Source: Adenophora triphylla var. japonica (Eukaryota > Streptophyta > Magnoliopsida > Asterales > Campanulaceae). Taken from it: DNA of 64,000 nucleotides. The stretch spans positions 1 through 64,000 of the forward strand of contig JAFEMH010002568.1 of assembly GCA_022495995.1 (NCBI GenBank), given 5' to 3'. The first letter of the stretch is position 1, and every line of letters begins with the position of its first letter. This document shows positions 26,070 to 34,649 of this stretch, piece by piece. Position numbers and translations under genes: made by a program. The notes beneath the pieces were generated by a model. That model saw nothing but the letters and a program-made list of their open reading frames with translations, ran no database searches and was not told the DNA's origin.

Positions 26070-27339
26070 TGATGGGATAGATTTTATACCTTTATTTTCT
26101 AGATTTCTATGAGATTAAATTGTTATTTTAATGTATTTAGATTAGTTTTATGTAATTTTCGACCAAAATGTATCTTTGGGGCTTAATTGTATTTCGAGGG
26201 TATTTGAGTGTTTTATTTCATAATCAGATGTAATTCTCTCGAGGAGTCAAAGTCAAGATATTGAAGCGGAAGACTGTTTTGCAAATTGATGAAGTTTCAG
26301 GGACCAAACTGCAAATCTAAACAATTTAGTGACCAAAGTGGAAGGAGTTAATTAGGAAACTAAAATTGCTCACGTGGGTGAAAAAGGAAGGCGCTTTGAC
26401 CGAGGAAATCCTTGGTTGACCAACGCAGGAGGCTTTGATTTGAATTTATTTTTATTATTTCTTTTCCCTATTTCTTTTAATGATTAGTGTTAGTTTTATT
26501 AGTATTAGGTTTTGAGATAGAAGGAGTATATAAACTCCTTTAACAATTTTTTAGGGTTCATCTTTTATGTTATTTTTACCTAGAGAAAAGCTTAGAACAT
26601 CCATGGAAGCTTAACTCTTTGGCTTTGAATTTGATTGCTTGAACCCCTAATTATCAATTTGAGGTATTGTTCTTTTCAATTTGTTTTTCCTATTCATAAT
26701 TTTACTTGTGCTTAATTTAGATTTATAACTAGGGTTTGTGGATTTGGCCAATTCACTTGTTCTGTTTATGAATCTTTGCTAGAATTGTCTATTACTGTGC
26801 CAGTGTAGGAATTCATGAGTAGCATCTTTACGATTTATGCATGTGCCATGGTAAATTGTGAAGTGGGTAAAATTAGGTGATTATCTGTGTGAAATAATCA
26901 TAGAAAGCATTCTTGATCTTAGTTTCTTAAATCGTTCATCAATTAATTCTGTGATCTACACTGTGCCAGTTAGATTAATTTATTAATTAGGGTTTCTAGT
27001 GAGTGTGCCACTGCTAGTAACTAATCTGAAAGAAGAAACAGAGATTGAAATATATCTCGTGATCAGGTGAATAGGGTGACAAAGAAAAGAGATATCAATG
27101 ATAATTGCATAATTAGGTGGGGATTGAATCAAATCTGAAGTGTTTCGAAATTATTGTTTTTATTCTTAATTAGTTTAATTTCTGTTCGTAGGAAGTAATT
27201 CAAAATCAAACAACCCCCCCCCTTTGTGTGTGACTAGTTCGTAAGCAATACTGTTCCCTGAGATCGATCCTGGACTTTCATTATCTACATTATTAGGAGT
27301 CCTTGTAGTAATTTGTAGGTGTTGCGATAAAGCCTATCA
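26070..27339 (+). repeat. Athila-like LTR (1270 bp), 5' LTR or solo edge
   Basis: It begins TGATGGGATAG and ends CCTATCA, so it has TG...CA ends. It is followed five bases later by a primer-binding site. The last ~150 bases (GAGATCGATCCTGGACTT, AGTCCTTGTAGTAATTTGTAG) closely match the end of the LTRs at 53138 and 60941, while the first part differs, so the two are related families. A TATA-like TATATAAA lies at 26527-26534. A C-run interrupts at about 27213. Confidence 0.88.
26527..26534 (+). promoter_or_regulatory. Putative LTR TATA box
   Basis: TATATAAA lies 458 bases into the LTR, a plausible retroelement U3 promoter position. Called on sequence only. Confidence 0.45.
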
Positions 27340-27344
27340 AATTT

Positions 27345-27361
27345 TGGCGCCGTTGCCGGGG
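27345..27361 (+). promoter_or_regulatory. Primer-binding site, tRNA-Asp type
   Basis: TGGCGCCGTTGCCGGGG starts five bases after the LTR end. This sequence is the usual primer site of Athila-type plant elements and matches the 3' end of tRNA-Asp. The same site is at 54511-54527. Confidence 0.88.
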
Positions 27362-27478
27362 AACGGTGTAATTGTTTACGGACTTATTCTATTTCTTAAT
27401 CTATTTCATTTTCTTGTTTTCTTTTTGTTAAGTTTTTTTTTTTTTTTTATGTCATCTTTATCTTAATTTTGTTTGACT

Positions 27479-27922
27479 ATGGAGGGTGATGGACAACGAA
27501 TGAATTTTAATGTTTTTGATGATATGAAATCTGTGTTGGAAAATGCCTTAGGATGTGCTGAGTTAGAATTTGTTCTTTCTGATGAGATGAAGGAGGCGGT
27601 AATGGGTCTTGCTGATATGCTTGATGTTGGTAAGACCAATGCACCGAGTGAGTTTGTGGGAGAGGTCCCCGAGGGAAAGAAAAGAAGAAAAAGGTCAAGA
27701 AAAAGGCCAATAGAAGTTCTTGGGATGTTCCCCAGAAAAAGAAAAAAAAAGATAAGGGCTAAGAAAAAGGCCACAAATTTTATTTGGGATTCACCCGATT
27801 TAATCAAGAAAGGTACATATGGGTGGAAAATTGTGGGTATTTGTACTCGTGAAGCTACGAGGTGGGCCAAGGGAAGAAAAGTTAAGACCAAAAACAAGGT
27901 GGCCACCTCGAATCCCCATTGA
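27479..27922 (+). pseudogene. Relic ORF of deleted Athila-like element
   Basis: An open frame of 147 codons from the ATG. Its first ~40 residues (NFNVFDDMK, VLENALGCAELEF) correspond to the C-terminal end of the protease region of the complete element at 56830-57029 (EFNIFDSMK, VLENALGLAELDF), with a deletion between the two motifs. The remainder is very basic (repeated K/R runs near residues 65-100) and ends NPH. This looks like a fusion left by an internal deletion rather than a functional protein. It may still be transcribed from the LTR. Confidence 0.6.
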
Positions 27923-28214
27923 AGTGGGAATTCGGTCGGGCTAACGACCTTAACCAAATGCGCTTACCGGGAGGCAACTCGGGAATTTCTTTGTTTAATT
28001 CTTTGTTATTTTTTTTTATTTTTATGATTTTGTGTTGAATTGGTGCTACTGAGGTTTTTGGGTTGTGGTGATGTGCAGATAAAAGCGAGACGGAGAGGAG
28101 CAAAACGGAAAAAAAAAAAAAAAGGGGCCTGTTAAAATTTTTTTTGGGGCTGTTAAAAAAAATATTCTTGGGGCTGTTTAAAAAAAAAATTGGCCTTTGC
28201 CAAAAGAGTAGCAT
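27923..28214 (+). other. Athila-like 3' untranslated segment and homopolymer-rich junction
   Basis: No gene. 27955-28080 matches the 3' untranslated region of the complete element (GGGAGGCAAC, TTGAATTGGTGCTACT, TGTGCAG). 28105-28195 is three imperfect copies of a GGGGCTGTTAAAAAA-like motif with A and T runs, ending where host-like coding sequence starts. Confidence 0.6.
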
Positions 28215-28254
28215 ATTCAGAATCAGCAAAGGCTCATTTTTTCCAGATTTTCAG

Positions 28255-28620
<366 letters not shown>

Positions 28621-28683
28621 ATGGTGGTTTGTTGGTGCTGATTGGGTGCAAGAGCAGCTTGTTCTAACACATCTCGTGTGCTT

Positions 28684-29577
28684 ATGCTACTGCCCACAAG
28701 CTGTTCGACCAAATGTCCCAATGAACCAGGTTGTTTTTCATCAAAGCTGTGGAGGTGGAACTTGATGTCCAAGTCTTACTTCCGTTTGGGAAAGCATGAG
28801 ATAGCTCTCAGTTTCATTGAGAAGCAAGAGAACCTGAGATCAGTTGGAGACAAGATTGAGGAATCCAAGAGCCGTTTAGCTGCCACTGTACGTGAACTCT
28901 TACATTGCAAGAATGCTGGAAATGATGCTTTTCAATATGGGAAGTATACAGAAGCGGTGAAGCACTATACTAATACTCTAAGAAGTACTGACTCACTAGG
29001 TGTTTACACATACAGTAAGCGGGTGAATCTAGGTGTCGGCACTTCAGGAAGTACTCGTGGAGATTGTGTGTACACGACAGTCAGCCATTTCAATATCATA
29101 CATTTCCAGTGCCATCAGGAGGCCAAGAGAGCATATGCTGCACTCAAAACCCCCAAACGAGAATGGGATGGGGCTGCACTCAGAAACAACGAGATTCTAT
29201 GCAATAACCTTTTCCCTTTGAGAGGTCCATCAGTTCAGATAGGTCGGTATGTACGTTATGTAGATCAGTATTGGGATTACCTAACTGCTCTTGGGCGCCC
29301 TTATGGAAGTCGACTTTTGTTACTGACATACGACATTGTTCTGATGTTGGCGCGAATTGCAACTGGTGCATCATTTAGTCGGGTCTGTTGTAGAAGTGGC
29401 CAGAAAAGTTGCAACCAACTTGGACAAGACATGCCGCTGAGAAGAGTCTTGATCAAGAAGGTGACGAGCCAAGAAATTTGGAGCGATCTCATGCCCGTTC
29501 CTCTCATCGCTCTGGTTCCACAAGTATTGTTAAATCAGATTCAGGTTCTGAAAGTGGAGGGGCCAACGAGTTGTTAA
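28684..29577 (+). CDS. Chimeric ORF fusing a TPR (DnaJ/TPR-type) fragment in frame to a BIG-like fragment
   Basis: A single open frame, 297 codons from the first ATG (the open frame extends back to 28642), joins two unrelated host gene pieces. Residues ~20-110 resemble the TPR region of plant TPR/DnaJ proteins (SKSYFRLGKHEIALSFIEKQ, then AGNDAFQYGKYTEAVKHY). Residues ~130-237 resemble the huge auxin-transport protein BIG/UBR4 family (FNIIHFQCHQEAKRA, LCNNLFPLRGPSV, RLLLLTYDIVLMLARIATGA). The final ~60 residues look like out-of-frame read-through. There is no flanking promoter of its own, but an LTR lies 1.3 kb upstream. Such in-frame chimeras arise when transposons capture gene pieces. Whether it is expressed is unknown, and it may equally be a pseudogene. 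Confidence 0.55.
   Translation: MLLPTSCSTKCPNEPGCFSSKLWRWNLMSKSYFRLGKHEIALSFIEKQENLRSVGDKIEESKSRLAATVRELLHCKNAGNDAFQYGKYTEAVKHYTNTLRSTDSLGVYTYSKRVNLGVGTSGSTRGDCVYTTVSHFNIIHFQCHQEAKRAYAALKTPKREWDGAALRNNEILCNNLFPLRGPSVQIGRYVRYVDQYWDYLTALGRPYGSRLLLLTYDIVLMLARIATGASFSRVCCRSGQKSCNQLGQDMPLRRVLIKKVTSQEIWSDLMPVPLIALVPQVLLNQIQVLKVEGPTSC
28748..28985 (+). pseudogene. Captured TPR-domain fragment (TPR15/16-like)
   Basis: The stretch encodes LWRWNLMSKSYFRLGK, ALSFIEKQENLRSVGDK, then a TPR-like AGNDAFQYGKYTEAVKHY. Plant TPR/DnaJ proteins have this same order. The fragment stops abruptly at LRSTDSLGVY. Only one and a half TPR units are present and no J domain. Confidence 0.68.
29076..29393 (+). pseudogene. 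Captured fragment of a BIG-like (auxin-transport/UBR4 family) gene, part 1
   Basis: An uninterrupted frame reads HFNIIHFQCHQEAKRA, EWDGAALRNNE, LCNNLFPLRGPSV, VDQYWDYLTALGR, then RLLLLTYDIVLMLARIATGA. These are strongly conserved stretches of plant BIG as I remember the family. BIG itself is about 5000 residues, so this is about 2 percent of it. Confidence 0.75.
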
Positions 29578-29832
29578 CTATCATACAACCGATGCTTGTT
29601 TACACTGGCTTGATTGCGCAGCTTCAGCGTTATTTCAAGGTCAAGAAGAAAACAGCATGAGTTCCAGCAAGAGGGTCGAAAGAGGGTGGAAATTTGAAAG
29701 ATTGGGTAGTGGTAATGAAAGAGAGACTAGTGAATGTGAAGGAGATGGTTGGATTTTCAAAGGAGCTGTTGTCGTATTCGGATGCCATGACTACTGCTGC
29801 TGATTTACAAGAGGCTGCAATTGATGCTGCTG
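29560..29832 (+). pseudogene. Captured fragment of a BIG-like gene, part 2
   Basis: It encodes TIIQPMLVYTGLIAQLQRYF then KVKKKTA and a stop, and in another frame WVVVMKERLVNVKEMVGFSK and ADLQEAA followed by a stop. I associate these with the same BIG-type protein as part 1. The pieces are separated by frame changes and stops at 29658 and 29840. Certainty about the family is lower than for part 1. Confidence 0.5.
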
Positions 29833-29841
29833 GGAAAAGCT

Positions 29842-29970
29842 GAAGGTAAAACTTATGACCGGAGCTCATCTCATTTGCATATTTACAAGCTGCATCGCGG
29901 AGTAACAACAAGCTGTCAGCAGGGTCCATGGGACCATCATTTCTGGCCACCGCAGTAGTTCCGGGAGGTA
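29842..29970 (-). pseudogene. Unrecognised protein-like fragment
   Basis: On the minus strand this reads EVPPGTTAVARNDGPMDPAD then SLLLLRDAACKYANEMSSGH. The composition looks like a real conserved coding exon, but I do not recognise the family. It ends at the Ogre-like LTR. It may be another captured piece. Confidence 0.35.
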
Positions 29971-29975
29971 CCTCT

Positions 29976-31833
29976 TGTGATGTACCCGATTTTTTGAAAT
30001 CAAACGGAGTCGCCACGCCATTTTTGTTTTAAGGGCCAAAACTTTGAAAAATGCCCGGAATCAAGAGATTCGAGTTCGGAGGTCACGTTACGCGCCGGGA
30101 AGGACGTTAGTGTGCACACGGAATGCCTCGTAAAACGAGTCTTCCAAACATTCAAAATCCTTTGTTGTGTGTGTGTGTGTGTGTGTGTGTTTTGACCAAA
30201 ATAATTTGAAACTGGGAAAAGTGAAAATTGGGATCTCCTTTTAAGACTTTAAACTGATCCCATTATTTTTTGGAGAATTTTTGGGTTGAGTCTTGGCACT
30301 CAAAAGATTTTTGGATTTGAAAAACAATTCTGCCAGAATGAAAGAAGGCAGTTGACCCTTGACTTTGAAATGGACTTAAAGGCTTCAAAACCTCAGAATC
30401 TGGGGAAAGTCCGAGAATGAAAGTTGCTTAAAATACCCTAAATATGGTTTATGCAAAGAAACTTTCCATTTTGGAAGTAATTTGAGGGGTCAAAACCTTC
30501 TGGAAATCTCAGATGTGAAATCTGGATTTCCAGAAGCTGATGAACTGGCCTCTAAAAGAAAAATTGAAAAAAGGAGTTTTACTTACTCAAAAAATAAAAT
30601 AAAAATATGTCTGGAAAGATATGGATGTTGGCTACAAAAAGTGTTTTGTTGTCAACATCCAATTCCAAGTTTTACTGGGTCCAAAAATAGGAAAATGGAC
30701 TGAGGTCTCAGAACAATGCTACTGGACAGCAAGATGTTCTTGAGGGAAAATGTGATTTTTGGGGGATTTGCATCTATGTTCACCCCATTTTCATCCCTAG
30801 ACTTGATACCACTACTTTTTGTTAAGTGGTTATCATATTCAAGTCATCCTTGGGGAATTTATGGGGTTGAAACATGTCCTTTGCAAAGGGAAAGGGGATG
30901 TTTTGTAGAAATGAAATTTAAGAGAAAAATCAACTAGAGATCTAAAATGTGGACCATTTGAGATGGTCATTCATGAAGATGAACTTCAAGATGACCATCT
31001 TGGGTCAAAACTTAAGTTAAAATAGACATCAAAAAGACCCAAGTAAGAAGAACAAGATGAACAAGAAGTTAAAAGAGAATTTTAGGGTTTTGAGAAGGAG
31101 GGCTTTACCAATGGTGACACCCTATCTTCCTAGGCTTGGAATTTGACTTGAGGAGTATCAAGATTTGGTGTTTTGACTTGAGGAGTATCAAGATTTGGTG
31201 TTTGGATTTGTGTTTGGATGGATTCAAGGCTTGAATGTGTTTAGGGTTTGATGATAGAGTTGATCAAAGAGAAAACAAGTGGATAACACTTAAGTCCTCC
31301 ATGTTTTCTCCCTAATCTTCCTCTTGAGTAGTGTTTCAAGCTTGAGCTTGGTGTGTTTAAGAGTGATTTGAGAATGTTTGGAGTGGATTGGGAAATATTC
31401 AAGAGAAAATGGTGGCAATCAAAGGATTCCCACTGTTTTCTCTCTATATTTCGCCAGAACTTCGTTGCTGTGTCAAAATGTCCTCTGTAAACTGAGAGAG
31501 GAGGGCTTAATTTATAGCCCTCTGTGAGGATCAAACATATCCGCGCGGACGGGGTTGTAAAACGTGCCTGGTGCATTAAATGCTGCTCCAGGCTTTGAAC
31601 AGGAAGAATATTTTTCAAAATATCAGCAGAAATTGTTTTTCAACTTGCTGTTTCGGGATTTTCTTAATTCTTTTGCTTTTTTGGATTCCTTTTTTGGTTT
31701 AACTTTAAATGGCAAACCCTAACCTACTCTTGCTTGGTTAGGAAGGTTAGAGATTGTTAGAAATGTTAGAAATGTTAAAACTTTCGTTAACTTTCTAACG
31801 AAAAAACTACCAACTCAAATTGGAGCACTTACA
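29976..31833 (-). repeat. 3' LTR of Tat/Ogre-like element
   Basis: In element orientation it starts TGTAAGTGCTCC and ends GGGTACATCACA. It is near-identical to 41441-43302. It includes a GT microsatellite near 30163-30192, a minus-strand TATAAATT near 31507-31515, and a 30-bp direct duplication at 31143-31202. Open frames of 73 codons inside it are shared with the other LTR by identity, not by coding function. Confidence 0.92.
31143..31202. repeat. 30-bp tandem duplication within the LTR
   Basis: GACTTGAGGAGTATCAAGAT starts at 31145 and again at 31175. The same duplication is at 42613/42643 in the other LTR, so it pre-dates this insertion. Confidence 0.95.
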
Positions 31834-32185
31834 GTAGCCCCTCGGCGACGGCGCTTTCGAAGGAAGCGGGGTCGTCGATAAGAGTAAGGCTCCATATTTG
31901 GCAGGATGATCAAGTGATCGAGTGGCTGAACCTAGCGATAGGCTACCTACGTATCCCGAATGGGAATCAAGCCAGTCGTAGTTCGGGTCTTTGACCCTGG
32001 AGATGATGGCGTTTTAGGTGCTTCGAACCTGATGAGCGAGTTCTACGCCGTTGGCCGGAAAGAAACTCGCCTGGGATAAGAGATGACCATTTTCGATCTC
32101 GATGGCTATCCGCTTCCGCTGGGATAGGAATGACCATTTTCGGTCTCTGCTGGGGATGACTGCGATTTATCGCTTCCCTAGTGAT

Positions 32186-32362
32186 AGCGTCTTAGGTGCC
32201 TCAAACCTTGAAGATGGCGTTTTAGGTGCCTCGAACCTTGGAGATGGCTTTTTAGGTGCCTCGGACCTTGATGATGGCGTTTTGGGTGCCTCGAACCTTG
32301 GAGATGGCTTTTTAGGCGCCTCGGACCTTGATGACGGCGTTTTAGGTGCCTCGAACCTTGAT
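32186..32362. repeat. 30-bp tandem array A in Ogre-like 3' region
   Basis: About six copies of a unit containing TTTAGGTGCCTCGAACCTTG then GAGATGGCGT, with period exactly 30 (two per 60-base line). A related single copy is at about 32006-32035. Alternate copies carry GGACCTTGATGATGG. It lies between gag and the 3' LTR of the element. Confidence 0.93.
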
Positions 32363-32686
32363 AGTCTTTCGGTGGACTTTGTCTGCTGCCGAAGGAGAGG
32401 GTGACCGTTTTGGTCGAGGGGCTGGACCTAATGATAGGCTACCTACGTATCCCTAGTGGGAATCAAGCCCTTTCGTAGTTCGAGATCTACTCGAGATTTC
32501 GTTGGCTTTTGGGATTCCGTTAGCTTCGCTGGGGATTTCGTTAGCCTTGCTGGGGAAAAGCAGACGTATTCGTCGGGGAAATCGGTCTTACTGTCGTGAA
32601 TGATTTTGATGAAAGATACGGGATCTCGTTATCTTTCTCGGGGCACTCGGTCTTACGTTTAACTGCCGTGAATGATTTTGAGAGGG

Positions 32687-32965
32687 TATGAACCTAAGTT
32701 GAGATTTGGTTCAGGAGTATGAACCTAAATGGGGACTTAGTTCAGGAGTATGAACCTAAGTTGAGGTCTTGTTCAGGAGTATGAACCTAAATGGAGACTT
32801 AGTTCAGGAGTATGATCCTAAGTCGGGATTTGGTTCAGGAGTATGAACCTAAATGGGAACTTAGTTCAGGAGTATGAACCTAAATTGAGGTTTTGTTCAG
32901 GAGTATGAACCTAAATGGGAACTTAGTTCAGGAGTATGAATCTAAGTTGAGGTTTTTTACCTGAT
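32687..32965. repeat. 31-bp tandem array B with alternating A/B units (62-bp dimer)
   Basis: Nine copies of a 31-base unit starting TATGAACCTAA and ending TTCAGGAG. Units alternate between an AAATGGGGACTTAG type and an AAGTTGAGATTTGG type, making a 62-bp higher-order repeat. Confidence 0.92.
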
Positions 32966-33049
32966 GGAGGCTATTTGAAGGTATTCTTGCTGGGGAAGAC
33001 TCGGGCTTACGAGAACCATCGGGAAGAAAAGTGATCAATGCCGGTCAAG

Positions 33050-33990
33050 TGGATGGACCAAGGATTGACTGTATCTGGGGGTCACCCGAGGATTGACTAT
33101 TTTAGGGAAGTCGTCCTAGAGATTGACTGTATTTGGGAGTCACCCGAGGGATTGACTATTTTAGGGAAGTCGCCCTAGAGATTGACTGTATTTGGGAGTC
33201 ACCCGAGGGATTGACTATTTTAGGGAAGTCACCCTATGGTTTGACTGAAGTCACCCTAAGGTTTTGACTGTTTTGGGGAAGTCGCCCTAAGGTTTTGACT
33301 GTTTTCAGGAAGTCACCCTATGATCTGACTATTTTTGGGAAGTCTCCCTATGGTTTGACTGTTTTGGGGAAGTCGCCCTATGATCTGACTATTTTTGGGA
33401 AGTCACCCTTGATCTGACTATTTTTGGGAAGTCGCCCTATGGTTTGACTGTTTTGGGGAAGTCACCCTATGGTTTGACTATTTTGGGGAAGTCGCCCTAT
33501 GGTTTGACTATTTTTGGGAAGTCGCCCTGTGGTTTGACTATTTTTGGGAAGTCGCCCTATGGTTTGACTGTTTTGGGGAAGTCGCCCTATGATCTGACTG
33601 TTTTGGGGAAGTCGCCCTATGGTTTGACTATTTTTGGGAAGTCACCCTATGATCTGACTATTTTTGGGAAGTCGCCCTATGGTTTGACTGTTTTGGGGAA
33701 GTCATCCTATGATCTGACTATTTTTGGGAAGTCGCCCTATGATCTGACTATTTTTGGGAAGTCGCCCTGTGGTTTGACTGTTTTGGGAAAGTCACCCTAT
33801 GATCTGACTATTTTTGGGGAAGTCGCCCTATGATCTGACTATTTTTGGGAAGTCGCCCTGTGGTTTGACTATTTTTGGGAAGTCGCCCTATGGTTTGACT
33901 ATTTTGGGGAAGTCGCCCTATGATCTGACTATTTTTGGGAAGTCGCCCTGTGGTTTGACTGTTTTGGGGAAGTCGCCCTATGATCTGACG
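33050..33990. repeat. 30-bp tandem array C
   Basis: About 31 copies of a 30-base unit containing GGTTTGACTATTTTTGGGAA then GTCGCCCTAT. The left part (33050-33230) is a related dimer, GATTGACTGTATTTGGGAGT alternating with an ACTATTTTAGGGAAGTC form. The array keeps a + strand frame open as a decapeptide repeat at 33444-34005, which is not taken as a gene. Confidence 0.94.
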
Positions 33991-34249
33991 ATAATGTTCT
34001 TTTAGAAAAGTAGTTGACTAAGATATGCTTTCATACCTGTGCTGTGCTTACCTGTAGTTGCCGGAAGGACTGAGGCTACGGCTGATGTTGATGAAGAGTT
34101 GTTAAGTTGCTGTTCGTGGGACGGTTTCTGCTGATGATTTGCTGTCTTTGGAAGCATTTTGACCTGAAGGAGGAGTTTGGTTGAGTCTGCATCTTGCTGG
34201 TGATCGTCAACCTTGTAGAGGTGGTTGAGCTTGTATTCACATTGGGACT

Positions 34250-34640
34250 TCTTGCTTTTGAGAACTTGGTGTCTCTGACCGCATTGTATTTGAGAATTTG
34301 GCGTCTCTGACCGATTTGTATTGAGAACTTAAGCGTCTCTGACCGCATTGTATTTGAGAACTTGGCGTCCCTGACCGATTTGTATTGGAGAACTTGGCGT
34401 CTCTGACCGATTTGTATGTGAGAACTTGGCGTCTCTGACCGACTGGCATTAGATTTGCATTTGAGAACTTGGCGTCCCTGACCGAACTGTATTTGAGAAT
34501 TTGGCGTCTCTGACCGATTTGTATTTGAGAACTTGGCGTCTCTGACCGATTTGTATTTGAGAACTTGGCGTCTCTGACCGATTTGTATTTGAGAACTTGG
34601 CGTCCACGACCGATTTGTATTTTGAGAACTTGGCGTCTCG
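34250..34640. repeat. ~32-bp tandem array D
   Basis: About twelve copies of a unit GAGAACTTGGCGTCTCTGAC then CGATTTGTATTT, with lengths varying 31-33. It lies next to array C and towards gag. Confidence 0.92.
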
Positions 34641-34649
34641 ACCGAGCGG

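Larger units (their letters stand above)
26070..28200 (+). mobile_element. Internally deleted Athila-like Ty3/gypsy element (LTR + PBS + relic ORF + 3' leader)
   Basis: The element starts with a full LTR at the satellite junction. It continues with a tRNA-Asp-type primer-binding site, then jumps to sequence that in the complete Athila-like element at 53138-62309 lies near the end of the protease region and in the 3' untranslated region (GGGAGGCAAC, GAATTGGTGCTACT and TGTGCAG are shared with 60140-60265). Gag and pol are missing. No second copy of this LTR occurs in the window, so the element is either truncated or resumes outside. Immediately downstream are captured host gene fragments, which may be its cargo or a later insertion. 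Confidence 0.75.

Noticed and set aside
30482..30937. 73-codon ORFs inside the Ogre-like LTR
   Set aside because: They are duplicated only because the LTR is duplicated, and no coding signal is present.
33444..34005. Decapeptide-repeat protein (LTIFGKSPYG-like)
   Set aside because: It is the by-product of array C, whose 30-bp period keeps one frame open. It lies in the non-coding 3' region of a minus-strand retroelement.
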